Assembly: GCF_002994745.2 (NCBI RefSeq) | Contig: NC_037093.1 | Span: 66,917,510-66,981,509, forward strand | Origin: Rosa chinensis | Lineage: Eukaryota; Streptophyta; Magnoliopsida; Rosales; Rosaceae | Length of the DNA stretch: 64,000 nt | Reading direction: 5' to 3' | In this document: in pieces, positions 1 to 11,694 of the stretch | Numbering within the stretch: the first letter of the stretch is position 1 | Layout: each line of letters opens with the position of its first letter | The notes under the pieces: generated by a model | The model's input: only the letters and a program-made list of their open reading frames with translations | The model's database searches: none | What the model was told of the DNA's origin: nothing | Made by a program: the position numbers and the translations under genes

Positions 1-592
1 AATTTATCTCCTTACCTTCTTAGCTGCATTGGCCTCCTTTTAAACAACTTGCAGCAAAAACAAAAGACCTTATCAAGTTCCTTTGAGTACACTAGCCACT
101 CTCTGTCATATTTCTCTCCATTTCCTAAAAACTGAGTGTAAAACTTTGAACTGAAATGTCTATTGAACTTGTCTTGAGGGCCATTTTCTATTGAAAGATC
201 TCTAAGAGGACTCTTTTCTACCAGCAAATCTATCAACTTTTTATCCAAGCTATCCCAAGTTCTTGGAAAAAAAATGTTCATGGGAGTCACATCCGCATCA
301 TTCACATTATCATCATGTCCCTCGTCATTCTCATTTTCACCATGATCCAATACATTATCATTGTCATTAGTGTGCTCTTCCACATTATTTTCCCTATTAG
401 TGTGCTCTTCTACATTATCTTCCCTCTCAATGTGTCTTCTGCCTCTTCATTGACTAAATCTTCACCCAAACCTTATGGTTCTCAAGTAATGAACCTATCA
501 AGACTTCCCCATAAAGATTGAACCAACTCTGCATCTTTTTTCTTCTTTAAACGTTTTGCATATCCAGATAAACATTTTCTTTTAGGAGGCAT
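1..592 (-). pseudogene. hAT-type transposase-like gene, 5' part (TTF zinc finger), broken
   Basis: The minus strand begins with a short lysine-rich leader (MPPKRK start at 592) typical of plant hAT-derived proteins with a TTF-type zinc finger. That frame stops at 482-484. A second frame (383 down to 12) carries an acidic stretch, then the TTF-domain start with an FPRTWDSLD-like block and a CFCCKLF cysteine motif. Between the two frames lies a short imperfect tandem repeat coding EEHTN-like units. The leader and the domain are out of frame and the gene runs off the left window edge, so the catalytic DDE and dimerisation parts cannot be seen. Family membership is by resemblance; the pseudogene call rests on the visible in-frame stop. 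An unseen intron joining the two frames is the alternative. Confidence 0.6.
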
Positions 593-1179
593 GCTTCTAA
601 ATTTTAACACAACGATGCAAAAATATTCCCAGAAAATTGAAGTAAATCAATGTAAATAAGAGAACTTGATTCCTTGAAGATCAAATATTCAGATGACTGA
701 GATGAGACTCTGAGTTTGCTCACAGCTCCTCCTCTAATTTTCTCAATTTCCAGAATTCCAGAAAATTGCTAGATAGCCACGACCTTTACAATTTGAAAAT
801 TAAATCAAACCATTAGGAATACTAAAGCAAACATTAATTTATTTGTAAATAACAAATCAAAGAATCATACCTGAGAGTGAGCGGCTAAGTAGTGAGGTAC
901 TAAGGTCGATGAGAATCGGATGGAATTTACTCAATTGAGGAGGGGAGAGAGACAGAACGCAAAAAAAAAAAAAAAAAAGGAGAGGATAAGTTTTGGTCGG
1001 ATGGAATTGAGAAGGGGAGAGAGACATAATGCAAAAAAAAAAAGGAGAGGATAAGTTTTGGCCGGATGGGGTTTTAATTTTTAATAGTTATTTATTTAAA
1101 ACAAAGCCATAAAAAAATAATTTGGCCCTCTCAAGTCTCAATCAAGGCATGTGAACGCAGAAAGAAGACAAGAGTATAT

Positions 1180-1320
1180 GTTGGTTTTGGGGCCCTAATT
1201 TTTAATATTTATTTATGTAAACATAAAACATTAAAAAATAAATAAATAAATTGGGGCCCTCTGAAATTTGGGGCCCTGTGTTGTCGCCTTTGTTGCACAC
1301 GTTCAGAGCTGGCTCTGCCT
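1180..1320 (-). repeat. Putative terminal/subterminal region of a hAT element
   Basis: Three GGGCCCC/GGGGCCC motifs are spaced between A/T-rich tracts. They end at a palindrome-like CAGAGCTGGCTCTG (1304-1317), resembling the ends of plant hAT elements. This sits upstream of the broken TTF-type gene on the same strand, so it could be that element's 5' end. The other end lies outside the window, so neither a target duplication nor a matching terminal repeat can be shown. Confidence 0.35.
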
Positions 1321-1329
1321 GCAGGTATC

Positions 1330-1775
1330 TATAGGGTTAGTTGGGCTAAATGCCAGTGTATGCACTCTAAGTGTACGTCTTATCTGGCCTAGCGAGGTGA
1401 CAATCCATTGTTAAATGGACCTCCTATTGCAGGTTGAAACTAAGTGTCGTCAGATTTACTTTCAAATGACAATATAGTAGGGAAAGTTGTGCTTATGGTA
1501 ATTATGCTACGTCGTAATTGGATTACATATCGAGTTATCTTTCCGTTATGTCAAAACAAATAAAGTAGCTAATGGTGCACTCTTTGCTAGTTGGTGCCTG
1601 GTTGAGTACATTTATTTGGTAGAGAATCCCGTTATTATTTCATAACGTTCTCTGTATGCTTATTGTAATCAGGGGTTTAGGCTCAATGTCGTCCCCCCCC
1701 TGTATTTGACAGTTTCATTAATCAAGGCTGGAGGGCAGCCGCGCCCCAGCCTTTTATTTCAAGAGAAAAAAAATA
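1330..1775 (+). repeat. Non-LTR-retrotransposon-like dispersed repeat, copy 1
   Basis: This segment shares blocks with 32520-33590 and 46997-47175 (both on the opposite strand). Shared blocks include a GCTTATTGTAATCAGGGGTT-like motif, a C-run followed by TGTATTTGACAGTTTCATTAAT, and a terminal AGCCTTTTATT followed by an A-rich tail. A fixed 3' end with a short A-tail suggests a LINE or LINE-derived element. No coding domain is visible here. Confidence 0.45.
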
Positions 1776-1913
1776 CTAAACCATAATATACATATCTCTT
1801 AGACAAGAAAAATTATTTTATGATAAAAGTATTATTCAGATACAAGTTACAACACATGTATGAATGATTTTGGATTTTTGGGTTTATTCGATTTTCATGT
1901 CCTAATTTCCACA

Positions 1914-3233
1914 TTAAAACCTCTGCATCAAAAGGCGTGGCTTGCACAAGGCTTCCAATGGCCTGATCTTGGGCATGGTAAGGCCTAAACCCTCACTCAT
2001 GTCCACTTTAGTCCTCTCCCATTCAAATGACTGAATCAAGCTTCCTAGCACCAGTCCAATAACCCAGTTGGCTAGGCCAGCCATCTGGACAACCTCGCCT
2101 TTCACCACCAAATGGAATTAGCATATATCCTTGAGGACATTCACCACTCCATCCTTCAAAATTTTTCGGCTTAAATTTTGTTGACTCATTCCACGACTTA
2201 AGGTCCCTATGAATAGCCCATGCGTTTATCACCACCAACACACCACAAGGCACATCAAAGCTTCCTACTACACACATCAAGAACCCCTAAAAGCATAACG
2301 GGAGGGTAGAAGCGCAGTGTCTCATTGATCACAATTTGTAAGTAATGCAGATTTGGCAAATCTTGCTCATCCAATAGACGCCCTTGTCCGACCTTGAAGT
2401 CAATCTTAGCTCTGATTTGATCCAACTGATCAGGATGGTTCAACAATGGTGACATTGCCCATTCTAATGTCGTTGAATCAGTCTCGGTCCCGGTTACCAA
2501 CAACGCCTACAATATATAGTATACAAATTAGGAGGTGTTTAAGGAAAACTGAAATTGGGAGAGAATTGAGTCATACTTTCATTGATAATAGGAGTCTTCT
2601 CTTTATATAGAGGATTCAAAGGCATAGAACCAGAGTTGTAAAAGAAAACGTAATATTACATTGATTGAATATCTCTAAGATTCTCCAAGATTAGATAACC
2701 CTATTACTACTAGGTCAAGTAACCTAGAGTTTAGGCTAGACACATATTCTGAATTTACTTGAACAGGAGGCAAATTTTCACACCAGCCTTCCCCATTTAA
2801 GGGCCATGAAGCGTTTTGGTCCCTATGATGAATTATAACCAGCAGTCTATAGTGCTATGGAGGATTTGATTCGTTAGATTAAGTAATTGTTTCCAGTGTG
2901 TCTTGAACAAATCATCTAATCCATTGATTCTTGACTCCGAAATTTCAATATTGTATAGCACTATACAACCTCCCACTAATTTCGTCTAATTCAGTATATA
3001 ATTCCGGAATTTTATGAAACCATTACTAGAATTATGCCTTTGATGATCTCGTCAGTGTAGAGCTCTGGTTCTGTTTGCTGAAGCAGCAGTAAGTTATCGA
3101 GCAGTATCTTCCTGACCTCTCCTCCCTTATTTTGATCACAATTTGGTGACAAAGTTTCGCGAAGATCCGAAACCGTGGCCTTGCAAGAAAATGTCCATCT
3201 TGGCCATCCTGCTCACCATCTTCTTCTCCCGAC
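1914..3233 (-). pseudogene. CYP81-like cytochrome P450 pseudogene (5'-truncated)
   Basis: Only the last part of exon 1 (about 3233-3015), the intron and most of exon 2 (about 2510-1914) survive. Exon 2 still shows an I-helix GTETDSTT, ETLR (ExxR) and remnants of the heme loop (FGGERRGCP), but these fall in different frames. The exon 1 remnant is also shifted between its FLQ and DNLLLLQQTEPE parts. The PERF motif is changed to PKNF. The intron aligns with that of the larger pseudogene at 7.6-18.0 kb except for a solo-LTR insertion, so the two are close paralogues. It lies just downstream of the intact CYP81 gene on the same strand. No function is expected. Confidence 0.85.
2536..2765 (-). mobile_element. 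Solo LTR (about 230 bp) in the P450 pseudogene intron
   Basis: The segment starts TGTTTAAGG and ends TTGAACA, and is flanked by a 5-bp direct repeat GGAGG (2531-2535 and 2766-2770). The paralogous intron at about 13.05-13.09 kb runs straight through this site without the segment. On the minus strand a TATATAAAG promoter-like motif fits a short LTR. Size and ends suggest a Ty1/copia-type LTR, but no internal domain is left to prove it. Confidence 0.7.
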
Positions 3234-3405
3234 ACTATAGCTTAATAACTCAGTGGAGTACCTAAATAGAAGTTAATTCGCTCTAATTAAATAAAAGCTC
3301 TTAACGTAGTTTTATTCATACATAATAGAAATTACAGGTTATGCAGGACACATGTACGTAGAATTTAGCATTTCGGCCTTTAAATGGGACTTTCTCGTGG
3401 TACGT

Positions 3406-6400
3406 TTACATTGAAGCCTCAATAACAGGGCGTGGTTTGCACAAAGCCTCCAAGGGATGGATCCTTGGCATTGTAAGACCCAACCCTTCACTCATGTCCA
3501 CTTTCTCTTCACTAATCCTCCCCCACTCAAACGACTGAACCAAGGTTCCTAGTGCCAATGCAATAAACCGTTTGGCTAGAACATCCCCGGGACAACCTCG
3601 TCTTCCAGCACCGAACGGGACTACCTTATATCCCTCGCCACCTTCACCGCTCCATCCCTCAAACCTCTCCGGCTTGAATTCTGTCGGGTCCTCCCAAAAC
3701 TCGGGGTCTCTGTGAATGGCCCATGCATTAATCATTAGCATCGTGCCACGTGGAACATCGAATCCCCCAACCACACAATCTTCGGGAGCTTCACGAGGCA
3801 CTAGGAGCGGAACAGGTGGGTGCAAGCGAAGTGCCTCCATGATCACATTTTGCAAGTAATTCAACTTCGGCAAGTCTTGCTCATTCAATAGACGATCTTC
3901 TCCAACCTTTGCGTCTATCTCAGCTCGTACTTTGTTCATCCTTTCTGGATGGTTTAGCAATAGCGCCATTGCCCATTCCATTGTCGTTGATGCCGTGTCA
4001 GTCCCCGCCACCAGCAATACCTACACTTAAAGCAGTTAGTAGCGATTTTGATGCATGCTTTACTAGCTAGCTTTGCTCATGTGTAATTAGACATGTTTAT
4101 ATCTACTATTAACATTAACAGGATTCACAACAGATAGATTCGAGTAAATGATGTTACCGTAAGTATAGTTCCAAAAGAAAAGAAAATTTCCTGCTTTGAG
4201 CAATATTAAATCATTGCCCCGCGCCAGTAGCATTGAGGACTCGTGTTTGTCCATATTAATTATGGTCTCTATAAGAGAATGAACTAGAATTATAGACAAA
4301 TGCTTTAAGTGTCTTATTGAATGTTGTAGCAGCTACTGTTTTTTTTTTTTTTTGCATTTTGCATTTTGCAAAGAAAAATTTATTAAATGAAAGAGAGAGC
4401 AACATCAAATGGGAGGACATGAGATCAAAATCCCTCATAAAGAATAAAAATGCAAAACACATTATCAAATCATGAATATGGTAATCAAATTAATCATCTA
4501 GTGTTGCATATGGTACATGACTATGATGTACCACCTACTGTTACATATAGCTGAATCAAATTAATTATCTTGAGTATAACACATAAGATATTGAAAATTT
4601 GCTAGGTCAAACATGTTTAATTAGTATCCCTAATTATAATTGTCTCTTACGTACCTTTGGAGCTACATTTCTATATGCATAATTTCGATTATTCCTTCTT
4701 GGGTTTGGCCGGTGCAGAATATGGGATTCAGACAGCTGCCGGCAAAATAATCTAACCCTATCTCAACATTTAATACCATAATTGTGTAGCATCTATCTAC
4801 CCATCCAAATTTATGCACGACATGACTCATGACAAGGATATTTGAACAACTAGACTTTTTTTTTTTTTTGAGAAAAGATAGAATCCATTAATAACCAAAA
4901 GAATTACAAAGCATTGGAATAATCGGTTGTGGTATCAACACCACGACACATATTCCTACCAAGATCCATAGTTATGGGTCCGTCACTAATAGTAACATCC
5001 ATGAACCGAAAAGGTCCAACCCCTAACCAATTTTTACGCCTATCACCCCAGGCTACAAAGAAAGATAACCAATCCCGAGTGTCACGATACGACCTCGTCA
5101 CCAACAGCCAGACGAACCACTCCACCCTCTTCCACACCGTGTCCATAAACCGCCAGACCACGTGCAAGGGAAATCCACCTTTCCGTTGATAACCAAACAG
5201 CATCAAAATTCTACCATATTGTTCCCAGGAGTAACACCATATAGATGGCTCCACAACACGACCAAAACCTCCAAACCCTAGCTCAATTGAGTAGGGACGT
5301 TTTATTTGACCTAACCAAAAACCTGAAACTAAAATCCTAATAAAAAATTGACCAAACACGGCGGCCCGGCCCAACCTCCACTTCCCGCAAGGAACTATCG
5401 CCGCCCTCCTCCAAACTTGCTGCCAGCATTCTCCATCGTCACCATACCGCCCGCCTTGCACCACCACGTTCCAGCAACGTATTCCTACGCCACCACATCG
5501 CCGCACCACAAAGCCGGCCACCCCCAAACCTGGTCGATGTCCGAGATTGAAGCCCAGAAAGGGGCGAACCATCTCTGAGCTCGTCCCTGCCCTGGGATCG
5601 AAGCCCCAGCCACCTCCGTACACCCTGAACCATCCGTGACGCCAGGAACAGCCGCTGGCAATCACCCCTTCGCTGTTCCTTGTCAGATCTCACCCATGAC
5701 CCAAGGGAAGGAGATCTCACCCGATTTGCCCCATCCAACGTCAAACCACCTTCCACCGTCCTCCGCCAGAGATCCATGCCTCTAGCCCGGGAAAAACTTC
5801 CTCTCCCGGACCGGAACGCAAACGGCAGGGAGCCGGCGGCGTTCGGCCGGGAGAGGCGCTCTCTCTCTCTCGAAGACGCTCTCTCTCTCTCTCCTTTTTC
5901 TCCGCGCGTGAGGCGCGTTCTCCACAGTTATTGTGACTTCCAATTGGTTACAATTGGTTTGAGAAAAAGTTTGAAAAAAATTGAACAACTAGACTTAAAC
6001 AACCAATGAATGGTGAAGAGATGTTGTCAATTTCCTAGCCTTTGGATCAAGTTTGATTAATGACTTGCATGCGGTAGGTAAATAAAGATGGTCAAAGGTG
6101 GGAATTCAAGTTTCTCACCACCACTACGTTTCAGAGAAGAAATTAATGAAAGCCAGTTACGTACCATAATGATGCCCTTGATGATATCGTCGGTGTAGTA
6201 TTTCTGTTCTGTTTCTTGCAGTGACAATAAGTTATCAATCATCAACTTACTCTTAACCTGATCTATACCGTCAGACTCGACTGCCATGATTTTCCGACGC
6301 TCGTCGAGCAAACCCTGCAAGAACTTGTCCATCCTCCGCATCAACCCCACCATCTTCTTCTCCAATCCGGTAACATCCATCCACTGCATGAACGGCAAAA

Positions 6401-7085
6401 AGTCCCCCAAGTTTGTCGATGCAGATAGCTCCACACCTTCCCTAATGACCTCCCTGAGATTCTTAGCCTCGGCCTGGTCCACCACATCTTCGCCGTAGAA
6501 CCTCCTCCCCACCATCGTCATCGTCATCGCATTGAACGAGAGTTCCAAGAACTTGGTCTTTAGATCCACCTTTCTCATCCCATTATCGTTGCTGCTTCTC
6601 CTCATGATCTGATCCAGCACCACCCGGACTTCTTCCTGTCTGACTGTTTGAAACGCCGGGAGGCGAGAGGAAGAGAAGAGCTCGAGCGTCATGACGCGGC
6701 GGATGTTGCGCCAGAGGTCGCCGTAGGGTGCGAAGGAGACGGTCGTGTAATCGTAGTGGAAGTCTTTCCCGCCCAACAAGCGGGGGCGATTGGTGAAGAC
6801 GATGTCGTTTTTGGTGAAGCATTCTTCTGCGGCGGAAGGGGTGGTGAGGAGGAGGACTTTACGTGAGCCCCACCGGAGGAGGAGGACTTTGCCGTAGTTT
6901 TCCGAGAGAGCTTGGAGGGTTCGGTGAGCTGGCTGTTTTAGGAGATGGAGGTGGCCGATGATTGGAAGTGAGAGCGGGCTTGGGGGAAGGTTGTGGTATT
7001 TTTGTCTATTGGATATGAAGAGCTTGTATATGAGAGTGATGAAGATGATGAAAGCTAAAGCACTGAACCATAGTGAATCTCCCAT
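3406..7085 (-). CDS. Cytochrome P450, CYP81 family, intact two-exon gene
   Basis: This encodes a predicted ER-anchored heme monooxygenase of about 511 residues. Exon 1 is 7085-6165 (donor ATG|GTACGT) and exon 2 is 4020-3406 (acceptor TAG|GTATTG). The phase-0 intron of about 2.1 kb lies where CYP81 genes have theirs. Visible features are an N-terminal membrane anchor, a proline hinge LPPSPLSLP, I-helix AGTDTAST, EALR (ExxR), FKPERF and the heme loop FGAGRRGCPG with its Cys ligand. Family members hydroxylate isoflavonoids, lignans, glucosinolate intermediates or herbicides; the substrate here cannot be deduced. The intron hosts a LINE-derived insertion. The start is the Met before the membrane anchor. 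The frame is open across both exons, so the gene looks functional. Confidence 0.9.
4858..5980 (-). mobile_element. LINE-derived retrotransposed element in the P450 intron
   Basis: A poly(T) tract at the left (poly(A) on the minus strand) and a perfect 16-bp target duplication TTGAACAACTAGACTT (4842-4857 and 5981-5996) delimit a non-LTR insertion of 1123 bp. The 3' end, which reads GGTTATTAATGGATTC then poly(A) on the minus strand, resembles plant L1-type LINE ends. The 5' part is CT/GC-rich and UTR-like. Two overlapping open frames (5777-5439 and 5665-4904) show no reverse transcriptase, so it is probably an internally deleted or non-autonomous copy. Those frames should not be taken as host genes. 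Confidence 0.8.
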
Positions 7086-7170
7086 TTTGTTTGAAAGGTT
7101 GGTTCTTTTTGGTAAGTCTGGAAAATGGACTAAACGTGATCAGACATTCAGTATATCATTATCTTTGGTC

Positions 7171-7191
7171 TTTTTTTTTTTTTTTGAGGAG
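7171..7191 (-). mobile_element. Minimal poly(A) retroinsertion in the P450 5' leader
   Basis: Fifteen T plus GAGGAG lie between two perfect 13-bp copies of ATTATCTTTGGTC (7158-7170 and 7192-7204). This is the signature of target-primed reverse transcription that copied little more than a poly(A) tail (minus-strand sense). Confidence 0.7.
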
Positions 7192-7206
7192 ATTATCTTT
7201 GGTCCT

Positions 7207-7214
7207 TTATATAA
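7207..7214 (-). promoter_or_regulatory. TATA box of the intact P450 gene
   Basis: TATATAAA on the minus strand lies about 120 bp upstream of the predicted ATG. This is a plausible distance for a TATA box plus a leader that includes the 21-bp poly(A) insertion. Confidence 0.5.
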
Positions 7215-8041
7215 ACACTTCCACATTTCTACTTGATTAAGTAGACCATTTCTTGCCATTTTTTTATTGATATCGGGTGACCGGCAATTGAGTAATGATG
7301 CATTTAAGATATCTGGAAGATTCGCCAATCCACAATTTTGGAATTATGTTGAGGCACGATTTGTTTGTCTTTGTATTTACAAAAATTGATGCCATAGGCT
7401 ATCAAGGCATTTCGACACAGGACTCTGATATTGGGTAGAAAATGTCTTACCTCTAAGAATGTACTAAAGGAAAGAAATATACTGCTATTATTACAAGACA
7501 TTTCTACCTTATTAAACCATTATATACATTTCTCTTAGACAATGATTGAATTGTATGATATGAGTATTGTTCAGTAACAAATTACGACACACGTATGAAT
7601 GATTTTGAGTTTGTTCGATTTTCATGTCCTAATTTCCATATTAAAGCCTCTGCATCTAAGGGCGTGGTTTGCACAAGGCTTCCAGTGGCTTGATCTTGGG
7701 CATGGTAAGGCCTAAACCTTCACTCATGTCCACCTTTTCTTCACTAATACTCTCCCACTCAAAATGACTGAATTAAGCTTCCTAGTACCAGTCCAATACA
7801 CCGGTTGGCTAGGCCAGCCCCCGAACAACCTCGTCTTCCACCGCCAAATGGAATTAGCTTATATTCTTGAGCACCTTCGCCACTCCATCCTTCAAATCTC
7901 TCCGGCTTAAATTTTGTTGGCACATTCCACAACTCAGGGTCCCTATGAATAGCCCATGCATGCGTTTATCACCATCATCGCACCACAAGGCACATCAAAG
8001 CCGCCTACTACACAATTCTCTGAGGCTTCACGAACCCCTAA

Positions 8042-8511
8042 GGCCTCGTTTGGTTCACGAAAGGGAAATCGATTCCCTTGTCTTTCCCGTGGGGAAGGCA
8101 AACTAAAGTTCCAGTCAGATTTCATTTCCTGTATTTGGTAAAGCAGGGAAAGCATTCAGGAAAGATAATTTGATTTCCCTTCCGATGTTTGGTTGGTGCA
8201 GGAAAGGAAAGTAAAAATATATCAATGTTTCAATAATACCCTTCTATTTTAAAATTAAAAAAAACCTGGAATGAATTTTCAACACTACCAAGGGTACTCA
8301 AGCAATTAATGCTAGGGTATTATTGTCCAAAATTATTGCAATTAATGCTGGAAAATGGGAGGGGAAACTCAATCTGAAGTTTGAGTTGAATGAGTTTACC
8401 CCCAACTTTCCCCTATGTCAGAAAAGCATTTCCGGACTTTATGGTTACCAAACAAAGGAAATGAATAACTTTCCTTTCCTAAGTCCTCAAATCCGCGAAA
8501 CAAACGAAGCC
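8042..8511. mobile_element. PIF/Harbinger-type MITE in P450 pseudogene exon 2
   Basis: This is a 470-bp element flanked by TAA (8039-8041 and 8512-8514). Its terminal inverted repeats are about 18 bp and imperfect (GGCCTCGTTTGGTTCACG against GGCTTCGTTTGTTTCGCG). The close paralogue at 2287 reads CCCCTAAAAG with no insertion, an empty target site. No coding capacity. Confidence 0.8.
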
Positions 8512-10454
8512 TAAAAGTGGAACAGGAGGGTACAAGTTGTCACATCCCTTTTTTTTTTTTTTTTTTTTTTGAGATGCAACTCATACTCCAATCATGGAAA
8601 TAAATTTCCAAAATTGAAATACGAATAATTGGAAAAGAACGATACTAGACAAGTTTCCGAAATTGAAACACAACCTTTATTACAAGAGGGGTTTACACCA
8701 ACAGTTACAAAAAAGGACAACTATATTCCAAGTTCTTGTCTAGGAACCCAATTAAGCATGATTAGCAATAACACACATGTATATTACATTATTAAAAACA
8801 CCCTTGTAGTAAAATAACTTCAAACTTATTTATTTGTCACCTGCAAAAATGATAAAAGGGGTGAGCATATATACATTGCCCAGTAGGAGAAATAAACCTC
8901 TTTGAAAATCATAGTTAAAATAGTAATAATGAATGGATGCAACTACTATCTATTCCCGATAACCCACATTGCAAAATAAATCGAGCCTACATGTCTCATA
9001 CCATGTATTTTACCACGAAGGTGACTCAGAGTATTCAACAATCTGAACTAACCCCCATCCAAAGTCAATCCCCCTAACCCTCTTTTGCTAGTTATCTTGT
9101 CCATTCCCCTTTCGCCAGTCCCGAATTACCCTTTCAATATCCTATACTAAGTGCACATTAACAAGTGGGCATACCCAATTGGGCATACCTGAGATCTGGT
9201 ACCTGCTGAGGTTATATACTCAACTACGCAAAAGATAAACCAACATACTTATTCCAACAACATATTCACATTATCATCACCACCCTTATACTTCATGTCT
9301 TATTGATGCATCATATACTTTGAATAAGTAAGTGTATTGACTATTCAGCCACTCCAAACAAACAGAAACAGAGGACATAAATGCATACAATCATGTAAAC
9401 AACCATCCAATACAATCATGTAACAACCATCCAATGCAAACATAGAGGCTCCCCAAGTTTTTTCCCTACCTCGATCGATTTTCTCGGTAAGTATCCGGAT
9501 GAAAACAAGTTCCTATTGCAAGAATAGAATTTATTAGTTCCACACACAAAGAATTAAAACAAAACTCAGCTAAAATATTAAGAAAATCTAGGTAGTGAGT
9601 TATTTTAACCAAAACAGGTTTTTTACTCGACAAGCAGAAATACTGCAGTTTTCTGACTCAGTCACATTAACTTTAAAAACTGTACAAATCTGTTTTCAAG
9701 GTCATCTAACGATTTGTAGCTGACATCCTAAAGAAACTCTCGGAATTTGAATCACCTGAAAAAAAAATTCTAGAATTAGTTATGAATTTTTAAAGTTCAG
9801 CTACAGTCCCACGTTTTTCTGCAGAAACTGCTACTGTGTGCTAACCTCTTATGTTTTAATGTACTTTCTACAACTCCAATTTGTGTAAAACTTTCAATAC
9901 TGAAAATAGACTTTCTAAAGTGTCAAATAAAAGAAACCACACTTTCAACAAGGCTTTAAAGGATGAGTGAAGGTTTTCTAAATTCAACTTTAAAACTGCA
10001 TATGTTTCCTACTTGGTTCTGGACTCATCTCAAGTCAGATTCTATTAATCTATGTTTTCCAAAAACTCTAATGACTAAAGGAAAAACAACAAACCAAATA
10101 CAAAGTGATTTCAAATTCTAATTTGGATAAATTCAAGGGATTTTGTCCATTTACCCCATTTTTAGGGATTTTTTAAGTTTTTTTAATTCCCTTTTACCCA
10201 ATACACTCTAAGGAGTCTTTCCTAATACCCCATTAAGATTTTTTTTTTTTTGTTTTTAATTTTTTTAATACCATTTTACCCCTCACCCCTTTGTTACTTA
10301 GAGAAAGAGAGAGAAAATGGAAGAGAGAGAAACCATAGGAGACTTCGCCGGAGCCCGTCACCGGCCGCCAGAATCCGGTCACCGGTCGCCGGATTCCGGT
10401 CAATTTTGGCCGGATTCCAGTCACCGGCCGCCGCCCACCGAATTTTTCTGAAAA

Positions 10455-10830
10455 CCTCTATTGCCCTCCAAAAGAGGAGCAATAGACCTCTATTGCCCCC
10501 CAATAGAGTGGCAATAGATGTCTATTGCCCCTCAATAGACGTTTATTGCCCCCCAATAGACGTCTATCAACCATGTATTGCCCCCCAATAGAACTTTTGG
10601 TCTATTGCCCCCTAATAGACGACTATCAGCCATGTATTGCCCCCCAATAGACGTCTATTGCCCTCCAATAGAACTTTCGGTCGCCGGAATTGGAACTAAT
10701 TTCCTTAAATTTAGACAAATAAAATGTTGATTAAAGAAAAAAAAAAGAGGAGATTACATCAATTGAAAATATCTATTGCCCCACAATAGACGTCTATTGG
10801 CCCCCAATAGACGTCTATTGCCTTATCTAC
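10455..10830. repeat. Array of TCTATTGCCCCCCAATAGA-like units
   Basis: About a dozen imperfect copies of a short palindrome-like motif occur here: CTATTG and CAATAG arms around a C-run. Spacers such as ACGT, ACTTTTGG or ATCAACCATG separate them. The same motif recurs in reverse orientation inside the related MULE near 52.54-52.77 kb, so it belongs to the transposon family and not to the captured gene. Confidence 0.75.
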
Positions 10831-11197
10831 CCCATAAAAATCTACTGTCACATTTAAGCTCTAGTCTCTTCTAGTCATTTATATGATGAGATAACAAGTT
10901 TTTGTACTATCACTCATGCATATATATGATATGGTTTATTTGTATACAAGTGTACCTTCTTCGCATGTGTGCCCACAATAGGGAATCAAAACCCATAACG
11001 TTGAAAGAGGTAAAAATGTTGTACCCCATATGTGAAGTTAAGAGATACTATACAACAAATCTTCTTTGCATTATGCAGTGTCATGTTTTTGAAACTGAAT
11101 TCTTTTATGAAAAATACCTGTCATGGTTTCTGTAGACAAAACACCAGGCAATAAAAATATAAGAAAACACGGTAAATTCGAGAAAGAAACTACTGAC

Positions 11198-11569
11198 AAG
11201 TAAAAGAGAGTCCAAGGACTCGCCCTGCTTGGCACGTTGTTGAAACTGCAGAATTTTCTCCCTGAGCTCGGAATCGGAAAGCTTAGACATCTGAGCTTCC
11301 AAGCCATTGATGAGAGACACAGTCTGAGCGCACTGCTGCCTGGTGGACTCACCAGTGTAAGTCCCTTTGAAAATCCGGCCCAACAAACCTCCCAGTGAAG
11401 CCACTGCCTGCACTCGCCGGCGTCTCCGGCTCGAAATCAGTGAAGTTTCCGGCAGTCGGAAGGGTTTTCCGGTGAAGAAAAAAGTGCGGAAGTGGGAGTT
11501 GTTGAGGGTGAGGGCATGGCAGGAGTTGGAAGAGAGAGGTGAGAGAGAATGGGGCTTCACCAAAGCCAT
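11198..11569 (-). pseudogene. SECA1: Captured first exon of plastid SECA1 (transit peptide and SecA N-terminus)
   Basis: The reading frame starts with ATG at 11569. It encodes a Ser/Arg-rich plastid transit-like peptide, then VASLGGLLGRIFKG, GESTRQQ, INGLEAQ, LSDSELREK and GESLDSLL, the hallmark N-terminus of chloroplast SecA1. After SLDSLLL a splice donor (GTCAGT) and intron-like sequence follow, running on to about 11105 where the frame stops. The ATPase motor is absent. Retention of intron sequence indicates capture from genomic DNA and not from an mRNA. The parent gene normally encodes the stromal motor that drives proteins across the thylakoid; this fragment could not. Confidence 0.88.
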
Positions 11570-11572
11570 TGG

Positions 11573-11694
<122 letters not shown>

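Noticed and set aside
4336..4440. A separate retroinsertion beginning with a poly(T) tract in the P450 intron
   Set aside because: No convincing target duplication was found; the T-run alone is weak evidence.
4904..5777. Two long overlapping frames as a host gene in the P450 intron
   Set aside because: They lie entirely within a segment bounded by a 16-bp target duplication and poly(A), and show no known domain.
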